40,325 bases of DNA, from NCBI GenBank assembly GCA_040357565.1, contig JBDODJ010000103.1, one strand, 5' to 3'. Below are positions 23,887-36,400 of this stretch, piece after piece. A program made the position numbers and the translations under genes. Source of the stretch: Cercozoa sp. M6MM. Taxonomy: Eukaryota > Endomyxa: Ascetosporea. The stretch's first letter is position 1. Each line of letters opens with the position of its first letter. The notes under the pieces were generated by a model, which was not told the origin of the DNA, searched no databases, and saw nothing but the letters and a program-made list of their open reading frames with translations.

Positions 23887-26162
23887 TCAGGGAGAGCCAA
23901 TTGATCCCTCGGAGGGTACTGAGGGCGGGTAGGGAACAGTACCATCCGTGGCGCTGTCGCCGATACCAGCGGCGCGTTGTTCTCTCCGCAGACGCGACTC
24001 GTTCATCTCCTGCGTGGTCTGGTACTTGAGCTGTCGTCGCAGCACTGCGCCCAGTACAGATGTACATCACATACATAGATATGGAAGCACATATATTGTA
24101 GCATACAGATATACTATAATATATATGCTATGTCCGAAAAAAAAAGCCTACGCGTGATGGGACACTTCTTGAAGAAGTTGCGCTTGTCGTCGTCAACGAG
24201 CGTCATCTTGAGGAAGTAGTTCACCTGTGTCTCACAGATAGGTAGATATAACAGACCACCGGCTACAGGGGGAGGGCAGGCACAAAAGAGACATACCGAG
24301 AACTTGTTGTGCACGTTGCCGAACGAGGGCGACAGCTTCGTCAGCGGCTTCAGGAACAGGCGAATCGGAATGCTCTCGCCCTTGATAGGCGCGCCGTCCA
24401 TCACCTCGAAATCGCACACGCGTGTCTCCGTCGTCACACGGTCCTATCAATCGGGGGGGGGGGGGGGGGTAACCCAAGTTGGGGAGGGGGCAAGTGTAAC
24501 ACCTTGCCACTGCCGACAGTTTCAACACGGAGCAATGAGAGCTCCATGTACTCCACCTACACACATGAGGGATTAAGCGGTGTAAGGGGGGGTAAAGAGG
24601 GCAGAAGGGAAACACCTTGATGCGCACGAGCTTGAAGTCGATCTGGCCTTCGACGATGTCATCCAAGTACCCTGCTCAGAGATAGCTCACAGCATGAGAG
24701 GAAGTGCCCTTATACATCAGGGACGGGGGGTAAGAGAAGAGAGTACAGTGCGAGCGAGGGAATTCGAATTCGATGTGCAAACAGTCGGCGATGCCCACCG
24801 GCTGTAACATTTATGAGGTAGACAGGTAGATAGAAAACAGATAGATAGGTAGTGATATAGACAGATAGACAGATAGATATAGATATATAGATAGATACAC
24901 AGATAGATAGATAGGTATACAGATAGATAGATAAGTATACAGATAGATAGATAAGTATATAGATCTATATATAGGAGATAGATAGATAGATAGAGATAGA
25001 TAGAGAGATAGATAGATAGAAAGATATATATATATATATATAGATAAATAGGAAGAAACGCAGAAGGCACACCTGCTTGATGACGGGACTGTTGGCGGTA
25101 ACGTCGCTCTCTTCTTCGGTGATGTTTTGCACCTTAAAGTCCAACTCCTGCTGCAGCGCCGTGTTGTACGAGCGGTGCACCTATCACACACACATAAGAG
25201 GAATGAAGGGCGGGATAAAATGGGGGTAGGGGGGTATACCTTGACACGCAGATAGTAGCGCAGTTTGACCTGCTTGCCCGCGTAACTCTCGAACTCCTTC
25301 TGCTCAACATCATGTACCGGGGATGCAGGGGTGAGAGGGTAGGGGGAAGGGGGGTAAAAGAGGGGGCAAAGAAGGCAACGAGTTCAGGGAGCTCACCTCG
25401 ACCGAGTTGAACGAGAAGTCAAAAGCCGTGCGCTCGTGCAGCACGCCCGGCGGACTGTCACATAGTGTGAGGTAAGGGGGGGGGGGTAAGTGGGGTAGGA
25501 AGGGGTAAGTGGGGTAGGAGGGTGTAAGGGGGTAAGAGGAGGCAAGACGGGGTAAGAAGGGGTGTAAGAGAGGGCACCACAAGTCGCGCACGAGCGAGGT
25601 GAACTTGTAGTCGAGCGAGCCATTCTTGGTGCGACCCTTGATGCGTCCCAGCAGCTCGATCTTGATGCCCTATCACACACAGGCAGTGGCACGCACACAC
25701 AGAAATACAGAGAAACACTGTCCCTGGGACAGATGTACCTGGTGCTCAAGACGGCCCTTGGCGCCTGTAGGCGTCACCACGACGGTGCCGGCGACGTCCT
25801 CGCTACCGCTGTAGAGACGCTTGCCATTCACCCTGTCCATGCCGAGGATACACACACACGGTGTGTCTATGTGCAGACAGGCGTGCTCACCACTTGGCGT
25901 CGGTGTCTTCGTTGAGTGCGATCTCAATGTGCGCCGACGAGGTGCCGCCCAGTCCGAAAAAACTCTGCACAAACACAATTCCGCATGCAATCATCCTTGA
26001 TGATCACTTTTGCATACAATTCAACCATATGAACACACTAATGGGCACAAGCACACTGTGCACACACGAGCCACCAAATCAGTGTGGCTAGGAACGCCAA
26101 ATACAGCAAACACAAAGAGAAACACGCCATGCGTGCCCTACACTTATAGCTGGCACTACCAT
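23887..26162 (-). CDS. VPS26: Retromer subunit VPS26
   Basis: Roughly ten minus-strand exons run collinear with VPS26. The N-terminus FFGLGGTSSAHIEIALNED matches the family start SFFGFG. Then come VNGKRLYSGSEDVAGTV, RLEHQGIKIELLGRI, the YKFTSLVRDL region, AFDFSFNSVEV, SYAGKQVKLRYYLRV, GIADCLHIEFEF, VEGQIDFKLVRIKVEYMEL, the signature DGAPIKGESIPIRLFL and NKFSVNYFLKMTLVDDD. Together these are the two arrestin-like lobes. VPS26 joins VPS35 and VPS29 in retromer, which recycles cargo from endosomes. The start codon is inferred: an ATG at 26160-26162 is followed directly by a GT donor, and the next exon begins at about 25969. The tail after the second lobe is Pro/Ser-rich, with a stop at 23887-23889. 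Two introns hold G/C-rich runs and one holds (TAGA)n. Confidence 0.9.
24815..25044. repeat. (TAGA)n-type tetranucleotide repeat
   Basis: Imperfect GATA/TAGA/TAGG units ending in a short TA run fill an intron of VPS26. Confidence 0.95.
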
Positions 26163-26372
26163 GGCCCTAATCCACGTGCACTACACCGGAAAACTACTAG
26201 GCCTTCAATCGCGCTCGCTATGGGGTGGCTACAACCTACACTCGTTGTGCACGCAGAACAGTGCATTTTTCGTTTCAGGAACGCCGGTCGTAAACTGATC
26301 GGCGTACTTTAACGGGATAGCGACACCCTCTTATAACGTCAACGAAACAAGATAAGACGGCGAGGAGGAAGG

Positions 26373-26436
26373 AATTGGTCGACGGTGTGTTTTCGTCACC
26401 CGAGCGTCAATTGGTCGACGGTGTGTTTTCGTCACC
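26373..26436. repeat. 28-bp direct repeat around the dCTP deaminase stop
   Basis: The same 28 bp occur at 26373-26400 and 26409-26436, separated by eight bases. The second copy contains the last codons of the dCTP deaminase gene; the stop begins in the spacer. Confidence 0.9.
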
Positions 26437-26784
26437 AGCGCCTTCGGGCAGCTCAGCCTGTTGTTGCTTTTTCTTCTCGTCATGCGCCAGTTCGTAGGGA
26501 ATCGGGACCACGGGACGCACCTGCCAAGCAAGAGAGAGTTAATATTGAATAGTACTGGGATTGTTTGGAGAAACCGACCGAGTGGACGTCGCGATCACGA
26601 TACATGCGCGGAAGCATGAGGTGCGGCTCCCACTGATCCATGAGAGTCTCGACGTCTGTCGCGGTCTGATACTTGCCCGTGTCCTGGTACTGCCGGCGAT
26701 CCTGCGTGCCGACCGTGTCAAAGAAGACGATCTGTGCGATGCGACGACCCACGCTGGAAACAGACGGGATAAACAGACAGAAAG

Positions 26785-26859
<75 letters not shown>

Positions 26860-27548
26860 ACACACAAGCACAGACACAGAGTGAGAGTGTGCTGTACACG
26901 AGAGGAATCGAGTAGTGACGCGAGTTGTTGGTGACTTCCATGGTCCATCGGTTGACGTAGCCAATGTCGCCCCAGCTATAAGCACACAAACCAGATGCAG
27001 TAAGTAAATGTGTCAAAGGAAGTTGGTCTCTGTGTCAACAAATGTGTACCCAGCACACTTGCAGACTTCGATGAAGTTGCGGCCCATCGACGAACGCGCT
27101 TTCATCATCTGAGCAAACATATACCGACAAGTTATAAGGAACACACGGACTCTGTGAGGAAGCTGACACAACAACACACCGTAGTGACAGTGTTGCGACC
27201 ACCGATGAACTCGTTGGTATGCGCCAGAATGGTTTCGCCCGGTCGCAGCCAGATCAAGTAGTCCTCATCGCTCTGTTGGACTTAACGAAATGACTGACAC
27301 AACCAACAGCGACACATGTCCGCCGAGATACCACATTTGCCAGGCGGAGACCGGTGCGCTTACGCCATTCGGCAACGCTCTCGGCCTGCTGGACTTGGCC
27401 CTATCCACACCAACGTAAGTGCATCAGGCATGTCACAACAAGTCACACGCGAGTCACGCGCTACCCAAACACGACGAACGTGCGCCTCGTCGTACGGGTT
27501 GTAGATTGTTTCCCCTGGGCTGCACATGCCCATCCAATATATTATATT

Positions 27549-27586
<38 letters not shown>

Positions 27587-27937
27587 GAATGTAGATATGC
27601 AGATATGTTTATGGTATAGAGATGATTTACCGAGCGGCTGACTCGCGAAAGAAGAAGCGGCCAAGTGTGACGTCATCTGCATTTTTCATGAAAGTATAGA
27701 CATATACATGCAGTCATTGATGGAAGGAAACAACTGACACGACGACGTGCTGAGGTTATCCTTGTCGAAGGGCTCAATCACGACATTGCCAGCCTCAAGG
27801 TGTGCCAGCAAGGCCGCGTCACTCAGTAGCGACATGCGCTCGGCCTTCGAGAGCGCTGCTCAGCAAAGAGGGTGTCAGCGCAAGACACACACGCACGCAC
27901 AAAACAAAAAGGTACCCATTTCACCAGGAAGACTCAT
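26407..27937 (-). CDS. dcd: dCTP deaminase (Dcd) homologue
   Basis: Ten exons, complement 27916-27937, 27739-27858, 27631-27676, 27465-27519, 27335-27400, 27180-27272, 27050-27108, 26898-26975, 26579-26753 and 26407-26520, close to 828 nt (275 aa). The order matches bacterial Dcd: N-terminal LLSDAALLAHLEAGNVVIEP, NLSTSSYDVTLGRFF, a lid-like LRPGETILAHTNEFI, the active-site motif KARSSMGRNF with Ser140/141 and Arg144 (RSSxxR in E. coli), and WTMEVTN with Glu167, the probable catalytic Glu. Then comes a family-type VVGRRIAQIVFFDT. Dcd converts dCTP to dUTP and ammonia, feeding dTMP synthesis. The C-terminal extension of about 60 residues (WEPHLMLPRMYRD; acidic end) is longer than in bacteria. 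No organelle targeting is evident. Confidence 0.88.
26788..26870. repeat. (CA)n microsatellite in a dCTP deaminase intron
   Basis: A CA run with a few variants lies between exons 8 and 9 of the dCTP deaminase gene. A (TA)n run at 27546-27582 occupies the intron before exon 4. Confidence 0.95.
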
Positions 27938-28196
27938 CTTCTACTGTCTAAAGAACTAAGACACTGCTAAATTTAGTGAGTCCAGTTGTAAATTGCTGCT
28001 AGTTTAAGTTCCCTCCGCAGAGCGCGAACGGGACCCACACATCTTTTTTTTTTAAATGGGCAGGTTTGTTTAAGCTTTCAGTTCAGTCGCCCTTTATGTA
28101 GCTCCCTTGGACCAGTCCTGGCAGAGTACAACTTAAACTGTCAGTGGAAAGGCGTCCAGTAGCTGCGGCTTAGTGCAAGTTTCACGTCCTGCCCGG

Positions 28197-31108
<2,912 letters not shown>

Positions 31109-31592
31109 CTACAAAACGGGTATTGGTACCAAAAGTGCGACTGGGAGGATTCTGGGTTCGAGTGACCAAACGCACATTCAACAAGCATGTTGACTGACAG
31201 AGTTGGTTTGATATCCGGGCCAAGCGAGCTGTCATTTGTGAACGACGAGTGCTTTGCCACTGGTTCGCCCCAAAAATCAAATTAGTAGTTGCAAACGAGC
31301 AACACGACTGCAAAAATATAAAACGGACTCGACACCCGTCAGTCCTTGACCAATCAATATTTATTTTCGGCTCAAATTCGGCTCATTTTGAGCTCAAAAC
31401 AGTCTTGTTCGTTGTACGTTCGTTAGCGCTGCTCTCGTGGGCTAATTTGGTTTAGCTTTGCTTTGGAAACGACAGTGACGCGCTAAGGTACCCTGGTGAC
31501 GCTCTGTGCGGGGTGTTTTGATTCCAGTGTTTCGATATCGATTTGTCGACTTTGGTGTTTCGTGGTGCATAGATACCCGCTAAGAACGCAAG
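31109..31592. promoter_or_regulatory. Divergent promoter region
   Basis: Sequence between the first readable exon of the FAD oxidase gene and the start of the LENG1-like gene. It should hold the start exon of the oxidase and both promoters. AT-rich parts lie near 31310-31360. No element was recognised. Confidence 0.3.
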
Positions 31593-32795
31593 ATGGCTGG
31601 CGGTGGACTCATAATTCTACGTCACAAGACGTGGAATCCGCGGCGACGCGACAATATGGTAAGAATCGCGGGCTTTTTCGTTTGTTCTGACACCGTGGAG
31701 TTTTACTTTGTATGTACAGGAGCGAATCGCTGCCGACGAAGCTGAACATGCCAAAAAACAAGAATCTATTGAGCGAAGACGCAAGGTATGTGTGTATCAG
31801 CTATTTCTGGTTTGCACTGCAACCCAAACCTGCGTGTACAGGGCGAGCGTGCCGACAAGCGACTCGCTGCTTTGCGAGGCGAAAGTGCCTTCTCGGACCA
31901 CAGTGACAACGAGGACGATTTGCTTGAGCATGAGCGTATTGAACTATTTCCTTTCCATTGTTTAACCGATAAGGTGATCCTACGGGCGTTGCTTTCTCGA
32001 TAGGCCCGCGCGGCAAGGAGACGAAAGAGGAGCGACTGGAGCGAGCGCGGCAGAGTCGCCAGACGCGGCAGCGCTCGCATCTGCTCGGCTCGTCCTCTGT
32101 GCGGTCCAAGCGGTAAAGTTCTCCCTCCTTTCTTTTGCCTTTGTTCCCTCTAATGAAGTAAATTTGTTGCGTTACTGCAGAGGTGACCAGAGACACCGGT
32201 GGTACGCCACAGAGGCAGTGAGCGAACACTTCATGCCGGACGAAGCTATCGACCATGCCTGTGGTATGCTTGGCCTGTTGGGCTTCCTGTATCGTACATC
32301 GTCCTTTTCTCATTGCGTATGTGTGCAGCCACTGACCACCACTTGGTGGACCCTGCGCGCAACATGCCAGTCAGCACGCACACTGCCGATCGCGACTACG
32401 CGACCGACGAAGAGGCCGCCATCGCTGCTGCCATGGTGTGTGCTGTACCTCTCGTCATTGTGTAAGCGTTGATGTCCTCTTTTTCCATGTAGGCCAGAAT
32501 AAAGAAGGAGAAGAAAAGCAGTTCCAAAGCAGAGTTGAGGTACCTCGTTCCCATAACCAAATGTCGTTCTTCAGCATGCGTTTGTTTCCACAGCAAAGAC
32601 AAAAAGCGACGTGAGCGACGAAAGAAGCGTCGTCGGCATCACCACGATGAGCGCGACCATGACCGCACTGTTGATGATAGCGACGCTGATCGCAGGAGTC
32701 ACCGTCGAGAGCGACACAGACGCCGCCACAGCCATGACGGCGAACCAGCAGAGAGCGAAGAGCGCGACCGCAAGCGTCGCCGGCATCGCCGCTAA
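31593..32795 (+). CDS. LENG1: LENG1-like CIR N-terminal domain protein
   Basis: Eight exons, 31593-31658, 31720-31785, 31842-31935, 32004-32112, 32181-32263, 32329-32435, 32493-32539 and 32594-32795, close to 774 nt (257 aa). The N-terminus HKTWNPRRRDNMERIAADEA then EHAKKQESIERRRK matches the CIR N-terminal domain (KSWHxxxxxNxxRVxxDEA) of LENG1/CIR1. A charged helix RGKETKEERLERARQSRQTR follows, then HRWYATE, then a Lys/Arg-rich end with RRERRKKRRRHHHDE and repeated Asp/Arg/His. Proteins of this type are nuclear and associated with splicing or transcription corepression; the exact role is inference. The very basic tail should give nuclear localisation. Confidence 0.8.
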
Positions 32796-33423
32796 AGTTT
32801 TGAGCCAGGCCCCGCCTGTCGTGTCGCGCGGCGTCTACTCTCGCTGACTCACTGTTCCCTACAAACGTTTTTTCGCCACGGTACGCGCGTTCGGGAAAAT
32901 TAATGCGATGCGCACCGCACGCGACGGCACGGTGTATTTTCGTTTATTTACGTTACTCACGTCGGTACTTCTCCTACTTCTCGTTAGTTTAGATCTCACT
33001 TTCAGTTCCAGCTTCCCTTTAGCGCTGGCGTGGTTGGATGACCGACGTTTTTCCACTTTCCCTTTCTCCTTCAGTTCGAGCGTTTTTCAACACGTCAAAG
33101 TTTCCCTTTCGCAAAGCAAACTTATGTCTCTTTCCTGAGAGCGGGTCCTGCTAGGGTTGCGTGTATAGTCGGTGGTTTTAGTGTGTTTGGGCGGATGGAG
33201 CACAATTCGGCCTCGATCCGCACAGAGAGGCGCAGGATGCGCGAACTCTTCAGCTCGCTCGACTCGGATCTTATCTCTCGAGAAGCGCACCGCGCGAGCG
33301 TACGAGCTTCACGTGGTGACCTGTTGGTACCACTTTAATCGAGGGTTCAAATAGATTTTAGTTCAGCTGGGCCAGTATTTTTCTAATCTGAACCCTCAGC
33401 TGCGAGCAACCTTGCAAGCAAGG
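32796..33423. promoter_or_regulatory. Upstream region of the cyclase gene
   Basis: This stretch of about 630 bp has no supported gene. It carries the 3' end of the LENG1-like gene and the promoter of the cyclase gene. T-rich runs lie between 32938 and 33110. Confidence 0.3.
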
Positions 33424-36400
33424 ATGGAGAAACAAAAGAGGGCCAAAACAGCGTCGCAAAAATACACTCAATCCATGGACGAGTCGGTGACAGAATCCAC
33501 TGCAATCGTATCGAGGCAACGTAATGGTGATGATACTCCGACCGGGGAAAGCCATGACTCAAGCCAGCATTCTCGCAGAAGCTCAAGTCACCGGAAAGGC
33601 CACGGTGTGGCAAGGTAAAAACTTGTGTAGGCTTTTGACAAAAACTTGCAGTCGTCTACGATTTAAACGTTTGTTTGCTGAAGGACCAACACGAGCGCTA
33701 GCACTAGCGCTGATGCCAAGCTCGCTACGATGACAGGGCCCGTTTCCCGCAAGTGGAGGCACTGGAAGCGTCGTGCTGCACGCCGCTATTCTCAGATTCA
33801 GCACTGGAACGACAGTTTTCGTTTCCGCGAGGCTGCGTTGTCGCATGCACTGTCACTCGCGGTGCTGTCGGCGACACAGTCCAGTTCTCGCCGTCGCTTA
33901 ATGCTGTTTTTCGTGTCCTGCCTTGTGTCATTCTGCCTGGCCTCAGCGGTTTGGTTGTCCGAGTCAAGGTACACCTTACGATGTATCCCAGTTGTTCCTG
34001 TTGCACCAGTTTGATGAAATAGCAATGCACCGAGTTTGTGGTTGCTTCTCGGTCTGCTTTTGCGAGCCATTGTCATGCTGTCCGCTCTACGAACGATGCA
34101 GATCTGGGGAACACCAGCGCGGCAGAAAAGTGACTTGTCCGAAAGAGAACTAGGTAGCTGATGACATTTATCCTCTACCCTTGCGATCAAGAATACGCAA
34201 TATTGTCCGGTTAGGCCAATTTCAGTTCTGGATGCTCCTACAAGCATCGGTGCTGGCCTTTGCGAGTGCAACCACCTGGATGACGGCGACGCAGACAGGA
34301 AGCACCGAAAGTGAGAACATTTGGTTCGCGTTGCTTCTCGCGGACACCTTGCTGACCGTGCAAGTGCTGCCGTACATGATCCCTGTCATCGAAGGCGTCT
34401 CTTCGTTGCTACCTTCCGTTGCACTGTCATTGATGTGCTGTTTGAGTGCGCTGCGACTGTATCTGCTGCACAGCTCGAATCTGTACCCGTGCGCAGCACT
34501 TGTGGTGCTTGTTCTTACCTTTGCGCGCGTCTGGTACGGCGAACTGCTCTATCACTCTTTTTTTTGTACCCCAGGTGGATATTTAGGTGGTCGATTCGAC
34601 TCGCTCGCCTGCGTAAGCGCCAATTTGCAAGGAAACTGCTTCTGTTTCAAGAGAGGTGCGCTTCTTTTCGAACAAACAGCACTAGACTAAATGTCGTACA
34701 TACCTTGCTGTAAATTTATGTGTGTGAATAGAGATCGAACAGAGAACATCCTCGATGCTTTGTTGCCTCGATCAGTCCAACAGCAAGTGCACTTGGCGGA
34801 GTTGCCATCAAAGCGGTCGAGTCAGCGGTCAGCTTCGAAACAAACCCTGTCGGGAAGTAGTTCCGAACTCACCGTCAATCGCAAGTGCGGCACCGTTGCT
34901 TTCTTAGCCGTGAAGGTGCTTTGTGCGCGTCATTCCGACTGCTCGCAAAGCAGCGAAGACAGCGAAGAACTCGAAACCGACTGCCACCAGCTTGTGCAGG
35001 TATCCTCCAATTAAAATATTATTACGAGCATGTAATAGAAATGTGGCATTCTCACTTTTCTGGCGGCAGGTTTTGCATCGAGTAATCAGCACCATCGATG
35101 AGGTTGTCGAATCGGCACGAAAGAAGCATCGCGATGTTATCAAAGTCGAGCACGTGAACAATGTGTACTTGCTCTGTGGAGGACTGCGAATGAAAGGCCA
35201 AGCACACAACGGTACTTTACAACTATGCAGTAGGCGCATGTCTTTACTACAACATGAAGTTGCGCGCGATGTGTAAAACCGCAGTCGACGGCGATGAGTA
35301 CGACCACGCTCGCGCCGTTCTCGATGTGTGTCTTTCTGCGTTGCAAAAAGTGATGACTCGAACACACTGGAGCGACCAAGGACACCGAGTTCATATGAAG
35401 ATTGGAGTGCACAGCGGTCCTCTTGTGGGAGCGGTGATCGGCGCCAATCGCCGCTTCTTTCGCATTTTCGGCGACACTGTAAACACCGCATCCCGAGTAA
35501 TACAACACCTTTCCTGTTTCAAACGTAGTGTTGTACAGGCACAAAAGGGTTGAAACTGCAGGTTTGTTCAACGGGTGTGATGAACGCGGTGCAAATGACA
35601 ACTCAGACTGCCTCTCGTACCGCGGTGCTCCGACGATACTTGATTTCCGCACGAGGAAAGGTCTTTATGAAGGTACACAAATACGCAAAATATAATAGTT
35701 GCACCATGTTTCATCTCAGGGAAAGGGCGATGTTCCTGTATTTTGCGTGAACGGAGTGCGTCTCATCGTGCCTCTCATGCCGCAGCTGCGTCAAGTCGGA
35801 GAGGACTGGGAGGTCGCCGATCTGAGCGGCAAAGTTGTTGCCGCACCAGCAGCGACCGGCGACGTCGAGCACCTGACTATGGAATCCGTACTTGACAATG
35901 GCACAGCGTCAGAAAGCGTTCAGCCGAGCACGCGAATGGAGGAAGACAACGACAACGACGCCGATCTTGCCGATCTTGCTTTCTACCGTTTCCTCAACTC
36001 ACCACACGTGCGACTCAGCAAAGTAGATTCCTTTTTTTGTGCTGTATGACTGTATATGTAGCTACTTTACCTTTTTACTGTTATCATATGGTAGGTTTGG
36101 CTCCGTTTTTCGAAAGACACGACGGTGCATCATTTGTTGCGACTGCAAGAGGAGGCGGTTTTATCGCCGGAACTCGTTGGAAGTACGGCAGAGCTGGCAC
36201 ACTCGCTTCCGCACACAGTACTCTATTTGTATCATCGTGCATTCAAAGGGTCACCTGTCTCTGCTGCTAAAAAGGACACTGGCTTGGACTCATTGGTGCC
36301 GGCTTCGTCCGGACAAGACGCCAACGATGACGGCATGGCGGCACCGACAGTGCACCAAAAACTCGCAGAAGCAGGTAGACGACGAACCATGGTTCTGCAG

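Noticed and set aside
24810-25060. Minus-strand Ile/Tyr/Leu-rich frames resembling membrane proteins
   Set aside because: They are translations of the TAGA/GATA repeat within a VPS26 intron.
34732-35719. Cyclase domain A as a degraded pseudogene domain
   Set aside because: The frame is intact, the fold motifs and Asn/Arg pair are kept, and the missing Asp are exactly those supplied by domain B. This fits a working complementary pair better than decay.
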